Assembly: GCF_002252525.1 (NCBI RefSeq)
Contig: NZ_NNRM01000021.1
Location: 141,319 to 205,318 of the forward strand
DNA: 64,000 bases
Reading direction: 5' to 3'
From: Brucella pseudogrignonensis
GTDB taxonomy: Bacteria > Pseudomonadota > Alphaproteobacteria > Rhizobiales > Rhizobiaceae
The notes below the pieces were generated by a model, which saw only the letters and a program-made list of their open reading frames with translations, did no database searches and was not told where the DNA came from. A program made the translations under genes and the position numbers. Shown here piece by piece: positions 33,694 to 40,268 of the stretch (positions are counted from its first letter, which is position 1; every line of letters starts with the position of its first letter).

Positions 33694-34628
33694 TAGGCTT
33701 TTCCAAGCATCAGATTCATGTTCTGAACAGCGGCACCCGAAGCACCCTTGCCGAGATTGTCGAGCAGCGCCACGAGATTGACCTGATTGTCACCTTCCGT
33801 GCCAAACACGAACAGCTTCATGCCATCCTTGCCTGCAAGCTCCTCAGCATCGACGCGCGCAAGCTTGCTGCTTTCATCAAGCGAAACCACTTCCACAATA
33901 TCCTGACCGGCGTAATGTGCAGTCAGAGCGGCATGAATATCCTTGAGCGATGGAGTGCCTTCAAGCTCGGTAACAAACAGCGGAACCTGAACGATCATAC
34001 CCTGCGGGAAACGGCCCACGCTTGGGCTGAAAATCGGACGACGATCCAGACGGCCATGCAACTGAAGCTCCGGCACATGCTTGTGGTGCAGCGACAAGCC
34101 ATAAAGGAAGTTATTGGCTGCGAGATGCTCTGGATGGTTCTTGTCTTCCATCTGCGCGATCATCTGCTTGCCGCCGCCCGTATAGCCGGAAACCGCGTTG
34201 ACGCTGATCGGATAATCCGCAGCCAGCAGGCCAGCGTCGCGCAATGGGCGCACCAATGCGATTGCACCTGTCGGATAGCAGCCGGGATTGGCAACGAGCC
34301 GTGCCTCAGAAATCCGCTCACGCTGTCCTTTTGCAAGCTCTGCAAAACCATAGGCCCAGTCGGCATGTACCCGATGTGCGGTCGAGGTATCGATGATGCG
34401 GGTCGAGTTGTGACCTTCCAGCAGTGTGACAGCTTCCTTGGAAGCATCGTCCGGCAGGCAGAGGATCGCGATATCGGCAGCGCGCAGATAGTCGGCGCGC
34501 AAATCCTTGTTGCGTCGCTCGGCTTCCGGGATGGAAATAACTTCAAGATCGTCGCGCTCGGCAAGGCGGCTGCGGATTTGCAGACCAGTTGTGCCGTGTT
34601 CGCCGTCGATGAAGATTTTCGGTTTCAT
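33693..34628 (-). CDS. argC: N-acetyl-gamma-glutamyl-phosphate reductase (short, type 2)
   Basis: The 311-residue enzyme catalyses the NADPH-dependent reduction of N-acetylglutamyl phosphate to the semialdehyde in arginine biosynthesis. The N-terminal NAD(P)-binding pattern is [15 protein letters not shown] (8-22), and the catalytic cysteine is Cys117 in [13 protein letters not shown]. The short length (about 310 rather than 345-355) marks the type 2 enzymes common in Rhizobiales. It is followed, with overlapping codons, by the APH-like kinase gene, and is downstream of speB in the same direction, a plausible arginine/polyamine context. Confidence 0.93.
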   Translation of the reverse strand: MKPKIFIDGEHGTTGLQIRSRLAERDDLEVISIPEAERRNKDLRADYLRAADIAILCLPDDASKEAVTLLEGHNSTRIIDTSTAHRVHADWAYGFAELAKGQRERISEARLVANPGCYPTGAIALVRPLRDAGLLAADYPISVNAVSGYTGGGKQMIAQMEDKNHPEHLAANNFLYGLSLHHKHVPELQLHGRLDRRPIFSPSVGRFPQGMIVQVPLFVTELEGTPSLKDIHAALTAHYAGQDIVEVVSLDESSKLARVDAEELAGKDGMKLFVFGTEGDNQVNLVALLDNLGKGASGAAVQNMNLMLGKA

Positions 34629-34711
34629 GCGCTTTGCCTTTAGATTTCAGAAAGTTACATCAATATTCGGAATCGATTTTTCAGCCACTTGAATCAGTTT
34701 CTGAGCTTTAT

Positions 34712-35665
34712 CTATCGTCGTCGTGCTTTTTGTTCAGCCAGCAATCCAAGATAATACATTGCGATTGTGGCACCTGCGATTGCCGTTATATCAGCATGAT
34801 CATAAGCCGGTGCAACCTCAACAACGTCCGCACCCACAAAATCAAGCGAAGTGAGCTTACGAAGCACGGAAAGCATTTTTGCAGACGAAGGGCCACCGGC
34901 AACAGGTGTGCCTGTTCCTGGCGCAAAGGCCGGGTCGAGGCAATCAATGTCGAAAGTCAGATAGGTCTTCTTGCCTGCGGTACGCTTGAGAATTTCGTCA
35001 GCAATTGCCTGCGCCGACATATCCTCGACTTCGTGACCATAAATGATCTTGATGCCGCAATCTTCCGGCGCATGTGTGCGAATACCGACCTGGATCGAAT
35101 GTTCGGGGTCGATAATCCCGTCACGAACGGCACGCGCGACGAAAGAGCCGTGATCGATGCGTTTGCCATCGTCGAACCACGTATCCTGATGTGCGTCAAA
35201 CTGAACGAGCGCCAGCGGGCCATATTTTGCAGCGTGGGCTTTAAGCAGGGGCCACGTCACGAAATGATCGCCGCCAAGCGTTAGCAAAAATGCATCTGAT
35301 TTGAGGATTTTTGCGGCTTCCCGCTCGATAGTAGCTGGCGTCTTATAGTGATTGCCATAATCAAGCAGGCAATCACCGTAGTCGATGACAGCAAGGTCTT
35401 CGAACAGATCGCGCTCGAATGGATATTGCGGATCATTGTCGAAAATTGCCGATGCACGCCGAATGGCCTGCGGACCAAACCGTGCGCCCGGACGATTAGA
35501 GACCGCCGCATCGAATGGAATACCCCAGACCACTGCTTCTACACCTTTCAACGATTTACTGTAAAGACGCCGCATAAACGACAGCACACCCGCATGGGTG
35601 GGGTCGGTGGCAGCACTTGTCAGGCTGCGAGCGGTGAAAGCATGGTCAATCGTCTTAGAAGGCAT
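34712..35665 (-). CDS. speB: Agmatinase
   Basis: The 317-residue ureohydrolase cleaves agmatine to putrescine and urea. All manganese-binding motifs are present: GGDHF (about 142-146), DAHQDTW (about 165-171, where the family has DAHxD) and DIDCLDPAFAPGTGTP (about 240-255). The C-terminal VVEVAPAYDHADITAIAGA block is typical of agmatinases over arginases. It is read in the same direction as argC with an 83-base gap. Confidence 0.92.
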   Translation of the reverse strand: MPSKTIDHAFTARSLTSAATDPTHAGVLSFMRRLYSKSLKGVEAVVWGIPFDAAVSNRPGARFGPQAIRRASAIFDNDPQYPFERDLFEDLAVIDYGDCLLDYGNHYKTPATIEREAAKILKSDAFLLTLGGDHFVTWPLLKAHAAKYGPLALVQFDAHQDTWFDDGKRIDHGSFVARAVRDGIIDPEHSIQVGIRTHAPEDCGIKIIYGHEVEDMSAQAIADEILKRTAGKKTYLTFDIDCLDPAFAPGTGTPVAGGPSSAKMLSVLRKLTSLDFVGADVVEVAPAYDHADITAIAGATIAMYYLGLLAEQKARRR

Positions 35666-35740
35666 GGCCGGCTCCCGGATGGTGTCTCAACTCTCATAGC
35701 GCTTCACGAAGCAAAATGGGAGATTGCTTTATGCGGTTTT

Positions 35741-35792
35741 AAAGCATGTCGCGGAAAAGTGGGAACCGGTTTTCCGATAACGATATGCTTAA
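35741..35792. repeat. Rhizobiales-type intergenic palindromic repeat
   Basis: A nested dyad: outer arms AAGCAT / ATGCTT and inner arms CGGAAAA / TTTTCCG around GTGGGAACCGG. This pattern is the widespread intergenic palindrome of Brucella and other Rhizobiales. It lies between the 5' end of speB and the 3' end of the ABM gene, and is the only copy I see in the window. Confidence 0.7.
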
Positions 35793-35827
35793 AATCAAAA
35801 AAGATGGGGCGATCATAATGATTACGA

Positions 35828-36178
35828 TTAAGTGCGACGCCCTCTATCTTCAAACCCGTAAGCGCGTTCTACACGCGCAATGCGAACGCAATAAGTTTCA
35901 TACCACTGCTGGCGACCAAGCTTTTGTGCCACAAGATGATCGACGTCGCGCTTCCATGCTCGGATGCTATCTTCATCCACCCAGAATGAATTGGTAATGC
36001 CGAAACCTTCTGCATCGCGCGCACTCTCAACGCCAATATAGCCGGGCTGCTTTGCAGCAAGCTCCGCCATGCGGTCGGCCATTTTACCATAGCCATCATC
36101 ATCGCCCAGACGTTGCGACGAAAACGAAACAACGAAGTAGGGTGGTTGGGGTGTATGAGCGAAGCGTTGCGACGGCAT
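35828..36178 (-). CDS. Antibiotic biosynthesis monooxygenase (ABM) domain protein
   Basis: The 116-residue protein has the ferredoxin-like ABM fold pattern: a beta strand YFVVSFSSQR, helix YGKMADRMAELAAKQPGYIG (about 30-49), then GFGITNSFWVDEDSIRAWK (about 58-76) and the WYETYCVRIARVER strand. Such single-domain proteins are dimeric and include quinol monooxygenases and heme-degrading enzymes; the substrate here is unknown. It lies downstream of the rplM-rpsI unit, separated by a terminator. Confidence 0.75.
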   Translation of the reverse strand: MPSQRFAHTPQPPYFVVSFSSQRLGDDDGYGKMADRMAELAAKQPGYIGVESARDAEGFGITNSFWVDEDSIRAWKRDVDHLVAQKLGRQQWYETYCVRIARVERAYGFEDRGRRT

Positions 36179-36215
36179 TTATTGTTTCCAGCTTTACAAT
36201 CCGGTGATCAATAAC

Positions 36216-36245
36216 AAAAAAGCGGACCCGAAGGCCCGCTTTTCT
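36216..36245 (-). terminator. Intrinsic terminator after rpsI
   Basis: On the - strand AGCGGGCC pairs with GGTCCGCT (one G-U) around a TTCG loop and is followed by TTTTTTG. It ends the rplM-rpsI transcript. Confidence 0.85.
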
Positions 36246-36268
36246 GTAATTCCAAAGCGATAAATATG

Positions 36269-36315
36269 AACGCTTCGAGAACTGGCCTGAAGCGTATTAA
36301 CGCTTCGAGAACTGG
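36269..36315. repeat. 17-bp direct duplication at the 3' end of rpsI
   Basis: AACGCTTCGAGAACTGG occurs at 36269-36285 and again at 36299-36315, a 30-base period. The right copy spans the last codons and stop of rpsI, the left copy is downstream of the gene. Part of the left copy also pairs with GAAGCG at 36289-36294. Confidence 0.8.
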
Positions 36316-36770
36316 AACGAACGGCGAGCCTTGGCCTTACCGTACTTCTTACGTTCAACAACGCGGCTATCACGGGTAAGGAAGCCACCCTTCTTAAGAA
36401 CCGTGCGAAGGCCTGGTTCGTAGTAGGTGAGTGCCTTGGAGATGCCGTGACGAACAGCACCGGCCTGACCGGAAAGACCGCCGCCAACAACAGTTGCGAC
36501 AACGTCGAACTGACCAGCGCGGTTCGAAGCAACGATTGGCTGCTGCAGGATCATCTGCAGAACCGGACGTGCGAAATACGCAGCGAATTCTTTGCCGTTG
36601 ACTGTGATCTTGCCAGAACCTGGCTTGACCCAAACGCGAGCAATCGCATCTTTACGCTTGCCGGTCGCGTAAGCGCGGCCCTGAGCGTCGATCTTCTGAA
36701 CGTGAACCGGAGCGGCTTGTTCAACGGCTACGCTGCCGAGTTCTTCGAGCGAGTTGAGCTGCTCAGCCAT
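36297..36770 (-). CDS. rpsI: 30S ribosomal protein S9
   Basis: The 157-residue protein is S9, with the alphaproteobacterial N-terminal extension of about 30 residues. Diagnostic segments are [20 protein letters not shown] (about 36-55) and the conserved C-terminus RSFQFSKR, whose terminal Lys/Arg reach the ribosomal P site. It follows rplM by two bases in the universal L13-S9 operon. The last 17 bases of the gene are duplicated downstream (see repeat). Confidence 0.97.
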   Translation of the reverse strand: MAEQLNSLEELGSVAVEQAAPVHVQKIDAQGRAYATGKRKDAIARVWVKPGSGKITVNGKEFAAYFARPVLQMILQQPIVASNRAGQFDVVATVVGGGLSGQAGAVRHGISKALTYYEPGLRTVLKKGGFLTRDSRVVERKKYGKAKARRSFQFSKR

Positions 36771-36772
36771 GA

Positions 36773-37237
36773 TTATGCATTCCCTTTGTTCTTGCGGTTC
36801 AGCGCTGCAACGTCCAGAACTTCTGGCTGCTGAGCTTCATGCTGATGTTCTGCACCTGCGTAAACGCGCAGGTTCTTCATCTGGCGACGGCCAAGAGGAC
36901 CGCGTGGGATCATGCGCTCGATAGCCTTTTCAAGAACGCGTTCCGGGAAACGGCCTTCGAGAATCTGGCGAGCAGTACGTTCCTTGATGCCACCTGGATG
37001 GCCAGTGTGCCAGTAGTAAACCTTGTCGGTGTACTTCTTGCCGGTCAGAACAACCTTGTCTGCATTGATGATGATGACATTGTCGCCATCGTCAACGTGC
37101 GGGGTGAAGGTTGCTTTATGCTTACCGCGCAGGCGATTGGCGACGAGGGATGCGAGACGACCGACGACGAGACCTTCTGCGTCGATCAGAATCCACTTCT
37201 TCACCACTTCGGCTGGCTTCTGAGAAAAAGTTGCCAT
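36773..37237 (-). CDS. rplM: 50S ribosomal protein L13
   Basis: The ATG at 37237 is preceded by AAGGAAGACTTC; an upstream frame to 37378 is leader sequence. The 154-residue protein has the L13 hallmarks [20 protein letters not shown] (about 10-29), [20 protein letters not shown] and [16 protein letters not shown]. It is first gene of the operon with rpsI. The leader contains a hairpin (CCCGGATC-GCAA-GATCGGGG, one mismatch) just before the ribosome binding site, which could serve in autoregulation, though this is only a possibility. Confidence 0.97.
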   Translation of the reverse strand: MATFSQKPAEVVKKWILIDAEGLVVGRLASLVANRLRGKHKATFTPHVDDGDNVIIINADKVVLTGKKYTDKVYYWHTGHPGGIKERTARQILEGRFPERVLEKAIERMIPRGPLGRRQMKNLRVYAGAEHQHEAQQPEVLDVAALNRKNKGNA

Positions 37238-37477
37238 TGAAGTCTTCCTTGACTTAATCCCCGATCTTGCGATCCGGGCTTTTCTTGTTGCTTGTGTTGG
37301 TCGTACCAATCGTGACGACGGCCAACCGTAAGAACGTATAAAAGCGGGCTTCCATACGTGCTGGGCGGGTCGATACACAAACTCTGACGGGCCGTCAAGC
37401 GCTGTTTTTACCGCAATCTTTTAAAATATCAATAAAAACAAAGACTTATGATATTGGTATTATAATACCGTATCTTT

Positions 37478-37924
37478 TTATCGTGGTGGAATGGAATAAG
37501 TCGCGGTTGCGTGTGCAATAAGCTCACCTGTTGTGGTGCTTGTAAGGCTTATATCCAAAACGGCCAAACGCTTTCCGAGCTTGAGAATCCGTGCCACGGC
37601 TTCGACTATGCCTGGATCGGCTTTGCGGAGAAAATTGATGTTGAGGTTGGTCGTGACCGCCAGCGCTACAGGCCCGATATGACCTAAAATCGCTGCGTAA
37701 GCCGCCACATCAGCCAGGGCAAAGAGAGAAGGGCCTGATACAGTGCCGCCCGGTCGTAAATGTTGTTCGTCAGCATGAAGATGCATGATCGCAGCACCCT
37801 CGCTGACCGACACGATCTTAAAGCTTTCACCAAGCTGCGGAAATTCGCGCTCCATGAAGGTTTGTAAATCTTCAATGCTCATGACGGGACTCAAGCCGGT
37901 ATGGTGTGCGGTGCTGATGTTCAT
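37478..37924 (-). CDS. PaaI-type hotdog thioesterase
   Basis: The 148-residue protein has the 4HBT hotdog pattern: HLRPGGTVSGPSLFALADVA (about 56-75) with the acidic catalytic position on the central helix, then NLNINFLRKADPG (about 92-104), typical of PaaI/YbgC-like acyl-CoA thioesterases. The substrate is unknown. It is upstream of rplM in the same direction but separated by 240 bases, so it probably has its own transcript. Confidence 0.82.
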   Translation of the reverse strand: MNISTAHHTGLSPVMSIEDLQTFMEREFPQLGESFKIVSVSEGAAIMHLHADEQHLRPGGTVSGPSLFALADVAAYAAILGHIGPVALAVTTNLNINFLRKADPGIVEAVARILKLGKRLAVLDISLTSTTTGELIAHATATYSIPPR

Positions 37925-38027
37925 CTTCTCTCCCTTGTAATAAGGAATAGGGGGAGTACGGCCGGTCTTGCAAGCCTGTGTTTCTGTATGCTTACAATAA
38001 AAGCCGCAATGGCATTGGAGGAACGTT

Positions 38028-38450
38028 ATGCAGATGTCTTCAGATTACGAGATTCTCGATATTCTGCAGTCGGTCAAAACGATTGCTTTGCTTGGTGCTT
38101 CGCCAAAACCGGAGCGGCCGAGCAACGGTGTCATGAAGTTTCTGTTGGATCGTGGCTATCACGTCATTCCCGTTAATCCGGGGCAGGTGGGAAAGACCAT
38201 CCACGGGCAGCAAGTCGTAGCCGAGCTTGCCGACATCAATGAGCCGATTGATATGGTGGACGTGTTTCGCGCGTCCTATTCACTTCCCGGTATTGTGGAT
38301 GAAATTCTCACCTTAAAACATCGCCCGGCCGTTCTTTGGACACAGCTTGATGTGGTGCATGAAGAGGCTGCAAAAAAGGCTGAAGAAGCTGGCTTGAAGG
38401 TTGTGATGGATCGGTGTCCAGCTATCGAGTACCCGCGTCTGATTGGTTGA
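38028..38450 (+). CDS. CoA-binding domain protein (YccU-like)
   Basis: The 140-residue Rossmann protein has TIALLGASPKPERPSNGV (about 18-35) and GYHVIPVNPG (about 44-53), the CoA_binding_2 (PF13380) pattern also seen in succinyl-CoA synthetase alpha. C-terminal VVMDRCPAIEYPRL is also typical. Function is unsettled in the family. It has a GGAGG site seven bases before the ATG (TTGGAGGAACGTT) and precedes metY on the same strand. Confidence 0.85.
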   Translation: MQMSSDYEILDILQSVKTIALLGASPKPERPSNGVMKFLLDRGYHVIPVNPGQVGKTIHGQQVVAELADINEPIDMVDVFRASYSLPGIVDEILTLKHRPAVLWTQLDVVHEEAAKKAEEAGLKVVMDRCPAIEYPRLIG

Positions 38451-38489
38451 CCGTAAACCACGGAATTAATTTCTTTAATTGTGTCGCTC

Positions 38490-38572
38490 GGAGCAAGTTC
38501 CTCCTTTGCTTTCTTTCAAGCAAAGCCTAACGTCCGGTCACATTATTTGGCATAGGCTGTCAGGAGGAACTC
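38490..38572 (+). promoter_or_regulatory. Structured metY leader that can sequester the ribosome binding site
   Basis: AGTTCCTCCT at 38496-38505 is the exact complement of AGGAGGAACT at 38562-38571, which contains the metY ribosome binding site and ends one base before the ATG. Between the arms are a 7-bp hairpin (38505-38511 with 38518-38524, loop TCTTTC) and a second stem AGCCTA/TAGGCT (38524-38529 with 38553-38558), giving a three-way-junction shape. A competing hairpin is possible: GGAG at 38490-38493 with CTCC at 38501-38504, which would free the site. It does not match SAM-II or SAH riboswitch motifs as I know them. Confidence 0.55.
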
Positions 38573-39856
38573 ATGTCTAAGCGCTCACCAGGGATCGAAA
38601 CACTCGCAGTTCACGCAGGCGCGAAGCCTGACCCAACCACGGGCGCGCGGGCCACACCGATCTATCAGACCACATCCTTCGTGTTTAACGATGCAGATCA
38701 TGCCGCATCTCTGTTTGGCCTGCAGGCTTTTGGCAATATCTATACGCGCATCACAAATCCAACCACAGCCGTTCTGGAAGAGCGCATTGCGGCACTTGAA
38801 GGTGGTACGGCGGCTGTTGCGACGGCTTCCGGTCATGCTGCACAGCTGCTTGTTTTCCATACACTGCTGCAGCCGGGTGATAATTTCATCGCAGCGCGCC
38901 AGCTTTACGGCGGTTCGATCAACCAGTTCGGTCAGTCGTTCAAATCTTTCGGCTGGCAGGTCCGTTGGGCTGATGCGACCAACCCGACCGATTTTGCAAA
39001 GCAGATCGATAGCAAAACACGCGCAATCTTCATTGAAAGCTTTGCCAATCCGGGTGGAATCGTCGTCGATATCGAAGCGATTGCCGAAATTGCACACAAG
39101 CATGGTCTGCCACTGATCGTAGATAATACGCTGGCATCGCCTTATCTGGTACGCCCGATTGAGCACGGCGCGGATATCGTCGTGCATTCGCTGACCAAAT
39201 TCATCGGCGGTCATGGCAATTCGATGGGGGGCATTCTGGTTGACGCTGGCACATTTGATTGGGCCAAGTCCGGCAATTATCCTCTTCTGACTGAACCGCG
39301 CCCAGACTATGCAGGGCTCGAATTGCATAAGACCTTTGGCAATATCTCGTTTGCCATTGCGGCGCGCGTGCTCGGTCTGCGTGATTTTGGCCCGGCCATT
39401 TCACCGTTCAATGCATTCCAGATCCTGACAGGCGTTGAAACGCTGCCACTGCGTATGCAGCGCCACGCGGATAACGCATTGAAAGTTGCGTCATGGCTGC
39501 ATGGGCACGAAAAAGTGTCCTGGGTAAATTATGCAGGACTGCCGCATGACAAATATCATGCGCTGCAGCAGAAATATTCGCCGAAGGGCGCTGGCTCGGT
39601 TTTCACCTTCGGTCTGAAGAGTGGCTATGAAGCGGGCGTCAAGTTTGTTGATAGCCTTGAGCTGTTCTCGCTTCTCGCCAATATCGGTGACACGCGTTCG
39701 CTGGTTATTCACCCGGCATCAACGACGCATCGTCAGCTGACTGACGAACAGAAGGTCGCGGCGGGCGCAGGTCCTGACGTTGTTCGTCTGTCCATTGGCA
39801 TTGAAGACGCCGATGACATCATCGCTGATATCGAGCAGGCACTCGGCAAGGTTTGA
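38573..39856 (+). CDS. metY: O-acetylhomoserine aminocarboxypropyltransferase (sulfhydrylase)
   Basis: The 427-residue PLP enzyme makes homocysteine from O-acetylhomoserine and sulfide in methionine synthesis. The N-terminal ETLAVHAGAKPDPTTGARA and PIYQTTSFVF are Cys/Met-metabolism family signatures, and the PLP lysine is in HSLTKFIGGHGNSMGG (about residue 209). Length over 420 and the RPDYAGLELHKTFGN region favour MetY over the shorter MetZ/MetB types. The leader can occlude its ribosome binding site, which suggests translational control. The cupin gene follows five bases after. Confidence 0.9.
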   Translation: MSKRSPGIETLAVHAGAKPDPTTGARATPIYQTTSFVFNDADHAASLFGLQAFGNIYTRITNPTTAVLEERIAALEGGTAAVATASGHAAQLLVFHTLLQPGDNFIAARQLYGGSINQFGQSFKSFGWQVRWADATNPTDFAKQIDSKTRAIFIESFANPGGIVVDIEAIAEIAHKHGLPLIVDNTLASPYLVRPIEHGADIVVHSLTKFIGGHGNSMGGILVDAGTFDWAKSGNYPLLTEPRPDYAGLELHKTFGNISFAIAARVLGLRDFGPAISPFNAFQILTGVETLPLRMQRHADNALKVASWLHGHEKVSWVNYAGLPHDKYHALQQKYSPKGAGSVFTFGLKSGYEAGVKFVDSLELFSLLANIGDTRSLVIHPASTTHRQLTDEQKVAAGAGPDVVRLSIGIEDADDIIADIEQALGKV

Positions 39857-39860
39857 TGCG

Positions 39861-40208
39861 ATGAGCCGATTCCTCAGCTTTGATATCGATGGTGTGGAAC
39901 CAGAAGAAAGCGCTCCTTTGCCGGAGCGCGTTCTTTCGGGCGATCCGCGGTTTCTTACGTGGAACTTCGAGGAAAGTACCGACGGCAAGCTATTCGCAGG
40001 CATATGGGAGAGCTCATCCGGAAAATGGCGCGTAGAATATGACGAATGGGAGTTTTGCCATATTCTGGCAGGCCACTCGGTTTTGACGGAAGAGGGCGGC
40101 GAAGCACGTACGCTTAAAGCAGGCGATAGTTTTGTTATTCAGCCGGGTTTCAAAGGTACCTGGGACGTTATTGAAACTACGCGCAAAGAATATGTAATCC
40201 GGCTTTGA
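39861..40208 (+). CDS. Cupin_3 domain protein
   Basis: The ATG at 39861 lies four bases after the metY stop, so it is likely cotranscribed. The 115-residue protein is a single cupin barrel: TDGKLFAGIWESSSGKWRVE (about 41-60), ILAGHSVLTEEGGEA and LKAGDSFVIQPGFKGTWDV. It belongs to the DUF861 (Cupin_3) group related to ethanolamine/ureidoglycolate-type cupins, whose members often lack metal ligands and have unknown roles. The link to methionine synthesis is only positional. Confidence 0.8.
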   Translation: MSRFLSFDIDGVEPEESAPLPERVLSGDPRFLTWNFEESTDGKLFAGIWESSSGKWRVEYDEWEFCHILAGHSVLTEEGGEARTLKAGDSFVIQPGFKGTWDVIETTRKEYVIRL

Positions 40209-40234
40209 AAGTGCCGCTTGATTGTTTGAAACTG

Positions 40235-40268
40235 AAAGGCCCGGTCGATTGACCGGGCCTTTCTTTTT
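40235..40268. terminator. Bidirectional terminator between cupin and aldehyde dehydrogenase genes
   Basis: A perfect 12-bp stem AAAGGCCCGGTC / GACCGGGCCTTT with loop GATT, T-rich on both sides (TTTCTTTTT on +, TTTCAG on -). It separates two converging genes. Confidence 0.9.

Noticed and set aside
33621-34643. Plus-strand 340-codon frame opposite argC
   Set aside because: Shadow of argC codon usage; the - strand has clear ArgC motifs including the catalytic Cys.
38451-38572. SAM-II or SAH riboswitch upstream of metY
   Set aside because: The conserved loop sequences of these families, as I know them, are not present; reported instead as an unclassified leader.
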